This document shows positions 7,226-15,381 of a DNA stretch of 24,067 nucleotides, one piece after another. Made by a program: the position numbers and the translations under genes. Positions within the stretch are counted from its first letter, which is position 1. Each line of letters starts with the position of its first letter. The notes beneath the pieces were generated by a model. That model made no database searches. It saw only the letters and a list, made by a program, of their open reading frames with translations, and had not been told where the DNA came from. Source of the DNA: Clostridia bacterium (GTDB taxonomy: Bacteria > Bacillota > Clostridia > Christensenellales > UBA1242); NCBI GenBank assembly GCA_028694075.1, contig JAQUUD010000013.1:1-24067 (forward strand), written 5' to 3'.

Positions 7226-8926
7226 TCAATAAATTTGATTTTGATTGACAAATTCTGCTTGAACTCCTAAATCATCGTGATAAAAGCCTGATTTTAACGC
7301 AAATATGCCGTGCCCCAAATCTTCAACTGCTTCATTCATTCTGCTCAAATTGTTGGTGTAAATATTTACCGTATATCTTTGCGCTTTTTTCAAGACATCA
7401 AATTGATTATTTCTTATTGCTTCAATGATTTCTTTTCCTGTGCGATATGGCACAATTACGCTGATTTGGTCGTTGTCAATAACTTTAAAATTTTGCCCCG
7501 CTGTTTTAAATGAAGCAAATATCGGTCCTATTTCTGTTCTATTAATTGCATTACTGCAAAGTTTATCATTAGTGCTTAATAGTTCAATTTGAGAAGTGCC
7601 ATTAAAGTCTTTTATAGGATAATCAAATTTTTGCTTATTGTTTTTAAATTTGTTTTTATAATATTTTTCAATTATTTTTTCACTGAAAAAATCAACTTCG
7701 CCATAATGCAAGGTTTCAATAATAAAATCTTGTGCTTGTTTGATTTCCTCCAACTTCCCAATACTTTCATTTTTATTGTAAAACAAATAAACATCACCTA
7801 AAATCTTGTTTCCTTGACTGTCCGCCAGTTTCCCCTCTCTATTACATCTGCCTGCCGACTGAATGATGTTATCAATTCCAGCAATAAACCGAATAACTGA
7901 TGCAAAGTCAATATCCACACCCGCTTCAATTAAACTGGTGCTAACACAAATTATTTGCTCTTTGTTTTTCAATTTTGCTTTTATTTCATCAATAATTTCT
8001 GACCTATGTTCGGCACATAAGTTTGTGGTTAAACAATATACAAGGATCGTGCTTTCTTTTAATAATTGAAAAATTTTAGTAACACTTGATTTGGTGTTTA
8101 CAACAACCAAGCAAGAACCCTTATCTTTTGCACATTGCAAAGCAAAATCTGCAATTTCATCATAACTTGAACCATTGCAAACATCAACCTTATTTATTAT
8201 TCTTGTTCGTTTAAGAATTGGATAATTTTTGGCAACAATTTTAGTGGCAACTGGCAAACTCATTTCTGATTCAAGTTGAGATAATGGCGGTTGAGTTGCA
8301 GAACAAAGCAAAACGGTGCTATTGGCAAAATAAACTAAAAATTTAACTAATAAATTAAACATATAGATGCATTTGATTGGCAAGGCTTGAATTTCATCGA
8401 AAATCAATACAGCATTTGCCATATTATGAAATCTACGAACGGCATTCGTTCCGCCCGCATAAACATTTTCCAAAAACTGCACCATAGTCGTAAAAACAAT
8501 CGGCTCGTCCCAGTTGTTATAAAATTCACTGACTTTATAGTCTGTTTCTGCTTGGTTATTTTTCTGATAATCTTCGTTTATAACATTTGAATGGCTCTCC
8601 AAAACATAAGATTTTGAATTCAAACCATTTTTATCAAGCAACTCTTTTACAACTTTTGCATTTTGTTCCAAAATATTTAAAAACGGAATTATAAAAATAA
8701 TTCTGTCTAAATTATGTTTTTTGGCGTGTCCCACAGCAAAACGAAGGCTGGATAAAGTTTTCCCGCCACCTGTTGGAACGCAAAGCTCAAAAAAACCTTT
8801 GTCATTTTGACTGCACAAAGCGCATTGACGGAAAATTTCGCCCCGAATATTATTCAATTCATTTTTTTTAAAAGAATTTTGATTTTTTTCCAATAATTCT
8901 TCCAACTTGCCCCAAAATTTTTTCAT
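7226..8926 (-). CDS. cas3': CRISPR-associated helicase Cas3' (stand-alone)
   Basis: Superfamily 2 helicase that unwinds the DNA target bound by Cascade. From the ATG at 8926: Walker A VPTGGGKT at about 50-57, DEIQ box at 177-180, SAT motif at 209-211, and motif VI QSAGRCNREG at 356-365. The C-terminal domain ends with FYHDDLGVQ. No HD nuclease domain is present; it is encoded by the preceding gene. I chose the ATG at 8926 (566 residues) because GGGAGA lies 4 nt upstream; an in-frame TTG at 8950 lacks a good site. The first residues (KKFWGKLEELLEKNQ) match the linker that joins HD and helicase in fused type I-C Cas3, so the break falls between domains. Confidence 0.95.
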   Translation of the reverse strand: MKKFWGKLEELLEKNQNSFKKNELNNIRGEIFRQCALCSQNDKGFFELCVPTGGGKTLSSLRFAVGHAKKHNLDRIIFIIPFLNILEQNAKVVKELLDKNGLNSKSYVLESHSNVINEDYQKNNQAETDYKVSEFYNNWDEPIVFTTMVQFLENVYAGGTNAVRRFHNMANAVLIFDEIQALPIKCIYMFNLLVKFLVYFANSTVLLCSATQPPLSQLESEMSLPVATKIVAKNYPILKRTRIINKVDVCNGSSYDEIADFALQCAKDKGSCLVVVNTKSSVTKIFQLLKESTILVYCLTTNLCAEHRSEIIDEIKAKLKNKEQIICVSTSLIEAGVDIDFASVIRFIAGIDNIIQSAGRCNREGKLADSQGNKILGDVYLFYNKNESIGKLEEIKQAQDFIIETLHYGEVDFFSEKIIEKYYKNKFKNNKQKFDYPIKDFNGTSQIELLSTNDKLCSNAINRTEIGPIFASFKTAGQNFKVIDNDQISVIVPYRTGKEIIEAIRNNQFDVLKKAQRYTVNIYTNNLSRMNEAVEDLGHGIFALKSGFYHDDLGVQAEFVNQNQIY

Positions 8927-9005
8927 TAGTTCTCCCAAAATTTTATCCAAATCGCAGTTTAACTTTTCTTACTTAGTCCTATAAAATAAAACTTAAAAAT
9001 ATTAT

Positions 9006-9659
9006 TTAGTTATCAACTATTATCAATAACTTTAAGTTTTTTTGATTTTTTGCTTGATTAAAAAATCTAATTGTATTTTTTCTGTCTGCATCAACTAGGC
9101 AACTAAACAAAAACTTGATTAATAAAGATAAATTGAAATAAAATGCCAGTTTTGTTTTATATCGTTGATTAATCAAATAAATTACATTTTGAAACTCATT
9201 GTTTAAATCTTTTTGACAGACTTTTTTTGCTTTATCCAAAATTGATTTATCTGCTTTATCCAAAACATTACTAAGTCCAACATCACTTTTTAATCGCCTT
9301 GCCCTTTCTGCCATTCCATCATCATCAACTTCATCAATCAATCCACCGTGATGTGAAAGAATAGAAAATTGCAACACGGAAAGCAAAATTTGCTTATATT
9401 TAATATTTAAGTTTTCAAAAAGCAGTGTTAAATACTCTGCACCAGCGGTTGAGTGGTCACAAATTGGACCATTGTTCATTATTCGGTCGTAAAATTTATC
9501 ACTGCATTTGCCCAAATCGTGAAGCAAGCCCGCTAAATAACCAACTTGATTTAATCCAATTTTGCTTGCAAACGTTTCCGCAAGTTCGGCCGTTCCGGTC
9601 AAGTGCTCTTCCACGGTTTGCAAAATGTTGTTTTCTTTATGTGCGATATTTATCCTCAT
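9006..9659 (-). CDS. cas3'': CRISPR-associated HD nuclease Cas3'' (stand-alone)
   Basis: The 217-residue HD-domain nuclease would degrade the DNA strand exposed by the Cas3' helicase. Metal-site residues are all visible: H19 (EEHLTGTAEL), H47-D48 (LLHDLGK), H69 (DHSTAG), H103-H104 (SHHGGLIDE), and the later CLVDADR segment. The N-terminus MRINIAHKENN matches the usual start of Cas3 (IAH...), so the ATG at 9659 is secure; GAGG lies just upstream. First gene of the cas operon. The stop is followed by about 79 nt containing several in-frame stops before the helicase start. This is therefore an established separation and not a single recent stop codon. Confidence 0.95.
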   Translation of the reverse strand: MRINIAHKENNILQTVEEHLTGTAELAETFASKIGLNQVGYLAGLLHDLGKCSDKFYDRIMNNGPICDHSTAGAEYLTLLFENLNIKYKQILLSVLQFSILSHHGGLIDEVDDDGMAERARRLKSDVGLSNVLDKADKSILDKAKKVCQKDLNNEFQNVIYLINQRYKTKLAFYFNLSLLIKFLFSCLVDADRKNTIRFFNQAKNQKNLKLLIIVDN

Positions 9660-9672
9660 TTTTCCTCAAAAA

Positions 9673-9701
9673 ATTATACCATTCAAAAAAACAATTTGCA
9701 A
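9673..9701 (-). promoter_or_regulatory. Predicted promoter of the cas operon
   Basis: TTGCAA (9701-9696), 17 bp, then perfect TATAAT (9678-9673) on the minus strand. The start site would be near 9667, leaving only about 8 nt (GAGGAAAA) before the cas3'' ATG. The cas operon and cysS diverge from this intergenic region. Confidence 0.7.
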
Positions 9702-9763
9702 ATAATTTTTTAATTCTTTACAATATTCTATAATTTTAAATAATATACATAAATGAAAAAGCA

Positions 9764-9792
9764 TTGACTAAATGATGTTTTTTTGTTATTCT
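9764..9792 (+). promoter_or_regulatory. Possible cysS promoter
   Basis: TTGACT (9764-9769), 17 bp, TATTCT (9787-9792), 18 nt before the cysS ATG. The -10 is a weak match, so this is tentative. Confidence 0.4.
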
Positions 9793-9810
9793 TAAGATTA
9801 GAGGTTCTTT

Positions 9811-11247
9811 ATGTTAAAAATATATAATGTATTAACAAAATCAAAAAATGAATTCAAGCCACTTGATTCAAAAAATGTTAAAATGTATGCTTGCGGTATA
9901 ACCGTTTCAGATGATGCTCATATAGGTCACGCAAAACAGGCTTTGCAGTTTGATATGGTAAGAAGATATTTGGAATTCAAGGGATTTAAAGTTACATATG
10001 TCAGAAATCACACCGATGTTGATGATAAAATAATTGCAAATGCAAACAAAATCAATATGAATGCTCTGGATTATGCAAAAAAATATGTTGACCGTATTAA
10101 CAAAGATTTGAAAGAATTGGGCGTTAGACCCGCAAATTTTGAACCAAAAGCATCTGAAACAATACCGGAAATTATTGAATTTGTTCAGGCTTTAATTGAT
10201 AAAAAACTCGCATATGTCGCTGATAATGGTGATGTATTTTATATTGTGAAAGAGTTTAAAAATTACGGATATTTATCAAATCGAATCACTGAAGACGGAA
10301 TAAGTGGGGTTCGTAAAGCGGTTAGTGCTGGCAAGCAAGATGATGTGGATTTTGCTTTGTGGAAATCTGCAAAACCGGGCGAAATTTCTTGGGATTCTCC
10401 TTGGGGGAAAGGCAGGCCGGGCTGGCATATTGAATGCTCTGCAATGTGTTATAAATTTTTGGGTGAAACCATTGACATTCACGGTGGTGGTAAAGATTTA
10501 ATTTTCCCGCACCACGAAAACGAAATTGCTCAAAGCGAAGGAAGATTTAATGTTCCACTTGCAAATTATTGGATGCACTGCGGGCTTGTAAAAATAAATG
10601 GCATGAAAATGAGCAAATCTTTGGGTAATGGCATTATGATAAAAGATGCCTTAAAAAAATATGAGCCCGAAGTTATAAAACTGGTGATATTTCAAACAAA
10701 TTATAGAAATGATTTAAATATCATATCAGGTATTTTTGAAGACGCTGAAAAATTGTTATATTCTTATTATAAAAATTTACAAAGTTTGGAAAAGTTATCT
10801 TTAAACGATAAGAAAAGCGAACTCGCTTTGAATTTTGAAAAGAAATTCGAAGAAGCAATGGACGATGATTTTAACACAATTTTAGTTTTGGCTCACTTGT
10901 ATGAACTTAACAGCAAAGTTTCCGAAATTTTAAAGCAACCAAAACAACACGAACAGCTTAACGGAATTTATAGCACAATAAAAACATTATTTAACACGAT
11001 GGCTATGTTTCAAGAAAAACCTGACAAATTTCTTGAATCAATAAAATCCAAATATATTAAGGAATATAAATTAGATACTGATTACATCAATGATTTAATC
11101 CAAAAAAGACAAAATTTTAGAGATGCAAAAAGATATGATTTGGCTGACGAAATTAAAACCGAACTTCTTAATATGGGCTTGCAGTTATCTGATACAAAAT
11201 CAAACACTGAATGGGAAATAGATTTTAATAGCAAAAAAAAACAATAA
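9811..11247 (+). CDS. cysS: Cysteinyl-tRNA synthetase
   Basis: Cytoplasmic class I synthetase that charges tRNA-Cys. The HIGH motif is at 37-40 and KMSKS at 266-270. The catalytic zinc ligands C28, C209, H234 and E238 fall at the same positions as in the E. coli enzyme. GRPGWHIECSAM and FPHHENEIAQSE are diagnostic. At 478 residues the length is normal. ATG with AGAGG upstream. The motif around C28 reads YACGITVSDDAHIGHAK, where most homologues have CGPTVYD, a small deviation that keeps all key residues. Transcribed divergently from the cas operon and closed by a terminator at 11304-11335. Confidence 0.97.
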   Translation: MLKIYNVLTKSKNEFKPLDSKNVKMYACGITVSDDAHIGHAKQALQFDMVRRYLEFKGFKVTYVRNHTDVDDKIIANANKINMNALDYAKKYVDRINKDLKELGVRPANFEPKASETIPEIIEFVQALIDKKLAYVADNGDVFYIVKEFKNYGYLSNRITEDGISGVRKAVSAGKQDDVDFALWKSAKPGEISWDSPWGKGRPGWHIECSAMCYKFLGETIDIHGGGKDLIFPHHENEIAQSEGRFNVPLANYWMHCGLVKINGMKMSKSLGNGIMIKDALKKYEPEVIKLVIFQTNYRNDLNIISGIFEDAEKLLYSYYKNLQSLEKLSLNDKKSELALNFEKKFEEAMDDDFNTILVLAHLYELNSKVSEILKQPKQHEQLNGIYSTIKTLFNTMAMFQEKPDKFLESIKSKYIKEYKLDTDYINDLIQKRQNFRDAKRYDLADEIKTELLNMGLQLSDTKSNTEWEIDFNSKKKQ

Positions 11248-11303
11248 GCAAAATATGTCAAATGGAATTATAAAATAGTTTATAAAAAATCTTAAAATTC
11301 TAG

Positions 11304-11335
11304 ACTTCTTTATTTAAAAAATAAGGAAGTTTTTT
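11304..11335 (+). terminator. Intrinsic terminator after cysS
   Basis: 11-bp stem (11304-11314 with 11320-11330, one G-U pair), 5-nt loop, then a run of Ts. It separates cysS from the coat gene pair. Confidence 0.8.
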
Positions 11336-11406
11336 ATCTTAAGAGTTTAGATTTGAAGTATAAAAAAACAAACTTTGCAAATAATAAACTTAGCAAGGAG
11401 AAAAAA

Positions 11407-11607
11407 ATGAAAAATGAAATCACAACCAAGGATTTGCTTGCCTTAAATGAATTAATGACATTTGAAAACTGGATTGCTGTTAAAATGCTTAATATTAGTG
11501 ACGAAATTTCAAGCGACAGATTAGGAAATCAATTTAGGGAAATGGCAAAAATTCACGCTATGCATCACAAAAATATACTAGATTATGTAACATCTAATTC
11601 AAATTAA
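11407..11607 (+). CDS. Small CotF-like spore coat-associated protein (first of pair)
   Basis: A 66-residue, probably all-helical protein (LLALNELMTFENWIAVKMLN ... MAKIHAMHHKNILDYV). Short proteins of this kind are found next to a second CotF-family protein in spore-forming Clostridia and are annotated as spore coat proteins. I chose the ATG at 11407, with AGGAG 6 nt upstream; an upstream in-frame start at 11353 lacks such a site and would add a lysine-rich extension. It is followed 12 nt later by the second member, so the two form an operon. Expected in the mother cell during sporulation; this is inferred from the family. The His-rich MHHKN segment resembles ferritin-like helices, but no metal site can be claimed. 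Confidence 0.65.
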   Translation: MKNEITTKDLLALNELMTFENWIAVKMLNISDEISSDRLGNQFREMAKIHAMHHKNILDYVTSNSN

Positions 11608-11619
11608 AAGGAGATTTTT

Positions 11620-11892
11620 ATGACAGAACAAGAAATGTTGCAAGATGCCTTAATTGCTCATAAATTTTTAATGTCAATGTATAATCAATTCGGACTGGAA
11701 TGTTCTAACCTGCCTTTAAGAAAAATGTTAATTGAGCAATACGCTGAGATTTCAAATCATAATTTTGATATATTTGAAATTATGAAAAAAGAAGGATTTT
11801 ATCCAGTTACTGTGGCATCTTCAAAAGAAATAACTCAAGCGATTAAAATGCATACTCAAATGCAAGAAAACTTAGATTCAAAATTTGAATAA
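11620..11892 (+). CDS. CotF-family spore coat protein (second of pair)
   Basis: A 90-residue helical protein matching the coat protein F family (MTEQEMLQDALIAHKFLMSMYNQF ... LIEQYAEISNHNFDIFEIMKKEGFYPV). The combination of an early helix with a hydrophobic face, a central EQ(Y) segment and the GFYPV motif is typical. ATG with AAAAGGAG upstream, 12 nt after the first coat gene. Terminated at 11951-11982. Function in the coat is inferred from the family; no catalytic site is seen. Confidence 0.7.
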   Translation: MTEQEMLQDALIAHKFLMSMYNQFGLECSNLPLRKMLIEQYAEISNHNFDIFEIMKKEGFYPVTVASSKEITQAIKMHTQMQENLDSKFE

Positions 11893-11950
11893 ATTTTTAT
11901 TTGCATTAATTTTTTTATGTTAGAGTTTCCAAAACTTATAACATCAATCA

Positions 11951-11982
11951 AAAAAATTGACATAGTTTTATGTCAATTTTTT
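11951..11982 (+). terminator. Intrinsic terminator after the coat gene pair
   Basis: TTGACATA / TATGTCAA perfect 8-bp stem with GTTT loop, flanked by six As and six Ts; works well on the plus strand and perhaps on both. Confidence 0.85.
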
Positions 11983-12171
11983 GTTTTAGTAGATTTTCAA
12001 TAGTTGTATTTGGCAAGTATATCGTAAGGGCGACTAAATTGCGATATTCTCCTACTTTCTTCTGTAAGGTCAATTTGTTCAGGCAGTTGCATTTTTTTAA
12101 GAAATGTGAATTGCGTTATGTTCTTATTAGTTCTATTGAAACCAAATTGTAATGTAAGAAAATTTTTCTAA
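11983..12171. other. Gene-poor interval with a possible ORF remnant
   Basis: No complete gene is convincing here. On the minus strand an open frame without a good start runs from about 12165 to 11998. Its last part begins with an ATG at about 12091 and ends ...SRRISQFSRPYDILAKYNY before a stop. Its composition looks more like a normal protein than the AT-rich surroundings. No ribosome binding site precedes the ATG. It may be the decayed end of a lost gene or chance. The interval is bracketed by two hairpins (11951-11982 and 12172-12207). Confidence 0.3.
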
Positions 12172-12207
12172 AATAAAACAAACAGGCAACTGCCTGTTTG
12201 TTTTATT
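12172..12207. terminator. Bidirectional terminator between the coat operon side and rpmE
   Basis: Perfect 17-bp palindromic arms (12172-12188 and 12191-12207, AACAGGCA core) with flanking A and T runs on both sides. It lies downstream of rpmE on the minus strand and can stop transcription from either side. Confidence 0.85.
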
Positions 12208-12293
12208 ACTTATAATTTTTTACATTTTTAATAATTTCAAATTTATAAAAAAAATACTATAAATCAAAACGACAAATTATTAGCGTTGTTAAA

Positions 12294-12497
12294 TTATTTG
12301 TTAATTCTTTTTTGGAATTTTTCAATTCTTCCGCTGGTATCCACAAGTCTTTGAGTGCCGGTAAAGAAAGGATGACATTTATTGCAAATATCAACTTTTA
12401 ATGTTTTTCCTTCAATGCAGGAACCTGTTTTAAATGAATTTCCGCAGGCACACGCAACAGTTATTTCATGATAAGCCGGATGTGTTTTTTCTTTCAT
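12294..12497 (-). CDS. rpmE: Ribosomal protein bL31 (zinc-binding type)
   Basis: A 67-residue protein of the large ribosomal subunit that bridges to the small subunit. It retains the zinc ligands C16, C18, C38 and C41, so it is the zinc-containing type rather than the zinc-free paralogue made under zinc starvation. HPAYHEI, the CxxCHPF-type segment and FTGTQRLVDTSGRIEKF are diagnostic. ATG with AAGGAG upstream; promoter at 12538-12566 and shared terminator at 12172-12207, so it is a single-gene unit. Confidence 0.97.
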   Translation of the reverse strand: MKEKTHPAYHEITVACACGNSFKTGSCIEGKTLKVDICNKCHPFFTGTQRLVDTSGRIEKFQKRINK

Positions 12498-12537
12498 TTT
12501 GTTCTCCTTAAAAATTTCTTGTTTTTTTGTAATGTCT

Positions 12538-12566
12538 AGTTTAGCATTAAAATATTAAATTGTCAA
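12538..12566 (-). promoter_or_regulatory. Predicted rpmE promoter
   Basis: Perfect TTGACA (12566-12561), 17 bp, then TAAACT (12543-12538) preceded by TGC, an extended -10, on the minus strand. Leader of about 35 nt to the ATG. Confidence 0.7.
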
Positions 12567-12689
12567 TATTTTTATATGGATTATTAATTAAACAGCCAAA
12601 TTATTTTTTTTAAAATATATATGATTTTAATGGTTAATTAGTAATTTTCTAATATAAATAAATTATTTTAGATGAAAAAATATTTATCA

Positions 12690-12718
12690 TTGACATATTT
12701 TGCAGAAAGTTTTATTAT
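12690..12718 (+). promoter_or_regulatory. Predicted promoter of the HD-domain gene
   Basis: Perfect TTGACA (12690-12695), 17 bp, TATTAT (12713-12718), 36 nt before the ATG at 12755. Confidence 0.7.
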
Positions 12719-12754
12719 ATAATAATATAGAAATTTAAAATTAGGAAAAAAGTT

Positions 12755-13333
12755 ATGAGAAATGAATTTATAGAAATTTATAAGCAACATATTAAAAGAG
12801 AAGGCTGGGATAAATTTTTAAGTTGGCTTGAAAAATCTGATTTTTTCACTGCTCCTGCAAGCACGAACTTTCATTCTGCGTGTAAGGGCGGACTTTGCGA
12901 GCATTCTGTTAAGGTTTATAAACGCTTTTTGAAAATAGTACAATTAGAATTTGGTGAAAATTGGCAGGAAAAAATATCCCACGAAAGTATTGCAATTTGT
13001 GCATTATTGCACGATGTATGTAAAATAAATTTTTATAAAGAAGACATTAAAAATGTTAAAATAAATGGCGAATGGCAACAAAGACCTTATTATAAAGTTG
13101 AAGATGACTTGCCCTATGGACACGGGGAAAAATCAGTTTACATAATAAACGGTTTTATGAAACTCAACAGAGAAGAAGCCCTCATAATCAACTGGCATAT
13201 GGGTGAATTTGATTTGAGAGTTAAAGGCGGGTCTTATTCTTTGCCTGATGTTTTTTATAAATATCCGTGTTGCTTGCTTTTTCATAATGCTGATGTTCAA
13301 GCAACATACTTAGATGAAAAAAGAGGGTTTTAA
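12755..13333 (+). CDS. HD-domain metal-dependent phosphohydrolase
   Basis: A 192-residue stand-alone HD protein. Expected metal and catalytic residues are H50 (CEHSVKVY), H86-D87 (LLHDVCK), H123 (GHGEKSVYI), H148 (INWHMG) and D180 (HNADVQATYLDE), giving a complete multi-His HD site. The arrangement resembles the HD domains of YhaM-type exonucleases and related hydrolases, but the OB-fold domain of YhaM is missing. The substrate (nucleotide, cyclic dinucleotide or RNA end) cannot be read from the sequence. ATG with AGGA 8 nt upstream, own promoter and own terminator (13421-13449), so it is monocistronic. It is unrelated to the Cas3'' HD gene in sequence around the motifs. Confidence 0.85.
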   Translation: MRNEFIEIYKQHIKREGWDKFLSWLEKSDFFTAPASTNFHSACKGGLCEHSVKVYKRFLKIVQLEFGENWQEKISHESIAICALLHDVCKINFYKEDIKNVKINGEWQQRPYYKVEDDLPYGHGEKSVYIINGFMKLNREEALIINWHMGEFDLRVKGGSYSLPDVFYKYPCCLLFHNADVQATYLDEKRGF

Positions 13334-13420
13334 TATTAAATTTGCAACTCTTGAAAGAATTGAAAAATTTCAAAGAATAATTAATTAATAATTTTTTGTT
13401 AATTTAGTTTAAATATTGAT

Positions 13421-13449
13421 AAAAAACATGCAATGTCGCTTGTTTTTTT
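13421..13449 (+). terminator. Intrinsic terminator after the HD-domain gene
   Basis: Stem 13421-13431 with 13438-13448 (one T-T mismatch), 6-nt loop, A-run before and T-run after. It sits about 90 nt past the stop codon and may also serve the convergent membrane gene. Confidence 0.65.
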
Positions 13450-13546
13450 CTTTTACAGTATAATGTTATAATTTTATTAATAAAATATAAAATTCAAATT
13501 TCGCATAAGTTTTAAATGCTTAATAATTGGCTTAGTTTGAATTTAT

Positions 13547-13975
13547 TTAAGCGGTTTGATTTATATTTATTACATAAATTACAACGATAATCAAAAATAC
13601 AAGCGATAATAGCATTGAAATTCTTGATAAATGTTTTGAAACATTATTAATTTTTAATTGATTTATTTTGCGTTGCGCTCTGGAAAATATAATGGCATAA
13701 AATGCTAGCAATATTGGAAGCGCTAATAATGTAACAGCAAAAGACACTAAGAAAATGTTGCCAATTATAAGTAAATTTGTGGTTAAACCTAAAACAAACA
13801 ATGTATAACATAAAAATGGTAATCCAACTGCTCCTATTATTGCTAAGATAGAAAAAATAATACTTGTAATCCCATAACCCTTGCTTTTTGCGCTTCGTTC
13901 TGGATTTAATGCAATTTTTTCTGCTTTGTCAAAAATACGTTGTGATTGTAATATAAGTTCAAGAATGGTTTTCAT
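13547..13975 (-). CDS. Small membrane protein of unknown function
   Basis: A 142-residue protein with a short charged N-terminus, then three predicted membrane helices: about 35-61 (ITSIIFSILAIIGAVGLPFL), 64-96, and 119-138 (ISMLLSLVFLIIVVIYVI). A basic loop (SRAQRKINQLKINNVSKHLS) precedes the last helix. I do not recognise the family. ATG at 13975 with GGAG 8 nt upstream supports translation. It is divergent from the signal peptidase genes and convergent with the HD gene. It appears to be a single-gene unit. Confidence 0.7.
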   Translation of the reverse strand: MKTILELILQSQRIFDKAEKIALNPERSAKSKGYGITSIIFSILAIIGAVGLPFLCYTLFVLGLTTNLLIIGNIFLVSFAVTLLALPILLAFYAIIFSRAQRKINQLKINNVSKHLSRISMLLSLVFLIIVVIYVININQTA

Positions 13976-14082
13976 AATTTATTCTCCAATAAATAATAAT
14001 AACATAAAATGTTTAAAAAAATCCAGTAATTTTAAAATTATAAAAAAAATATAAAAAATTAAAAAACAAATATTTAATTAAC

Positions 14083-14111
14083 TTTACTTTTTCTAAAAAA
14101 TTTTGTATCAT
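14083..14111 (+). promoter_or_regulatory. Possible promoter giving a leaderless signal peptidase mRNA
   Basis: TTTACT (14083-14088), 17 bp, TATCAT (14106-14111). The start would fall at about 14118-14120, on or next to the ATG at 14120. This would explain the lack of a ribosome binding site there. Tentative, because promoter-like sequences are common in AT-rich DNA. Confidence 0.35.
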
Positions 14112-14119
14112 AATTGTGT

Positions 14120-15211
14120 ATGTTTAATAATCCATTTGAAAAAGATTTTGCGAAAAAGCGACATAATTTTTATACAATAATGGGAATAATCGGTGATATA
14201 ATTTTTTATCCTGTTATTCTCATTGCATTATTTTGTTGCCTTGTTCTATCTGTTGATAAAGTTGCAAATAGAGTGCCGAACATTTTAGGTGTTTGTGTTG
14301 TAAGCATTTCAAGCGGAAGTATGGTTGATGGCGGATTTAATGTCGGCGATATTGTGTTTTTAACGCATATTGAACCGCAAGAGTTGCGTGCTGGTGATAT
14401 CATTGCTTTTTATAATTATTCAGACCCGACAGATGCGGAAATTGATGAAGACAATGCAACTTTGGTTCAATCTTATGATAGGATTAATGATATCGCTTCA
14501 ACTTATGTTTTGCCCGAGTCAACACAAGAAAAGGTTGATATAAGAAAAGACATAGACGAAATTAATTCCAATCATAGTGTCTTTTTCCATAGGATTGTAA
14601 AAATATTTGTTTCAGATGACGGGACATTGTTTTTTCAAACTCAGGGAGATTCGAATGCCAATCCTGAAACATATTTAGTTTGTGAGAATTATATTGTTGG
14701 CGAATATGTTTACACTCCTGTTTGGCTTCGGGGGATCTTCAGTTTCATAACGACGCCGTCGGGCATACTTATGCTCATTTTATTGCCGTTATCTATTTTG
14801 GTAATGTTTATTTTATTTTCAATTATTGAGCAAATCTCGAATTTATATACAGAGCGGAAAGTTTTAAAAGGTGAATTACAGTTTAACAGCAAGGAAGCGT
14901 TAAAGGCAAACATTGGCATTGAAATGGATATACTAGAAAAATTGAAATATTATTCAAATTCCACACGAGAACAAAGGCCAAAAATTGCACATTTTCTTTG
15001 GGGGCATTTAAAACAAGGTAAGAAAAAAGATGTAATTAAATATAATCAAATTATGTATTTAACTCAAACTTTTGAAGAAAATCCAAAACATTTTTGGATG
15101 TACTGGATAAGCAATACAAAATCTGATAAAACAAAAAGAAAAATTGAAAAATTATGGAATGAATGGAACTTGAAAAATAATTTTCAAAAATTTAATCAAA
15201 ATAAAAAATAG
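14120..15211 (+). CDS. ER-type (SipW-like) signal peptidase I with C-terminal extension, copy 1
   Basis: Membrane serine protease that removes signal peptides outside the cytoplasm. Numbered from the ATG at 14120: N-terminal membrane helix about 18-44, catalytic Ser67 in SSGSMVDGG, GDIV and GDIIAFY motifs, His157 in FFHRIVKI, and Asp177 in QTQGDSNANPE. His replaces the Lys of ordinary bacterial enzymes, so it belongs to the archaeal/ER/SipW branch. A second membrane helix (about 214-239) is followed by about 120 residues of predicted cytoplasmic domain with LWGHLKQG and FWMYWISN, shared with the next gene. A loop of about 50 residues (TDAEIDEDN...) is inserted before the His. A TTG six bases upstream is the alternative start; neither start has a clear ribosome binding site. 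Confidence 0.85.
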   Translation: MFNNPFEKDFAKKRHNFYTIMGIIGDIIFYPVILIALFCCLVLSVDKVANRVPNILGVCVVSISSGSMVDGGFNVGDIVFLTHIEPQELRAGDIIAFYNYSDPTDAEIDEDNATLVQSYDRINDIASTYVLPESTQEKVDIRKDIDEINSNHSVFFHRIVKIFVSDDGTLFFQTQGDSNANPETYLVCENYIVGEYVYTPVWLRGIFSFITTPSGILMLILLPLSILVMFILFSIIEQISNLYTERKVLKGELQFNSKEALKANIGIEMDILEKLKYYSNSTREQRPKIAHFLWGHLKQGKKKDVIKYNQIMYLTQTFEENPKHFWMYWISNTKSDKTKRKIEKLWNEWNLKNNFQKFNQNKK

Positions 15212-15381
15212 TTTTAAAAATCTTCACTTGAAGGATAAAAAGTGTTAAAATAAATAAAAAATTATCAAAATATTGATAAATTACTTTAAAAATATGCTAA
15301 AATAATAATATTACTAAATTAGTTCTTTATAAAAAATATTATTGCCTAGTTAAAATTTAAGATAAATTGAAAGAGGAAATT

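Noticed and set aside
8927..9005. Cas3 inactivated by a nonsense mutation
   Set aside because: Several stops occur in the gap, the helicase has its own well-placed ribosome binding site, and all motifs in both parts are intact.
11353..11406. N-terminal extension of the first coat protein
   Set aside because: The ribosome binding site at 11396-11400 serves the ATG at 11407; the extension is lysine-rich and lacks its own site.
11970..12152. 60-residue plus-strand open frame after the coat genes
   Set aside because: It begins inside the terminator stem and has no ribosome binding site.
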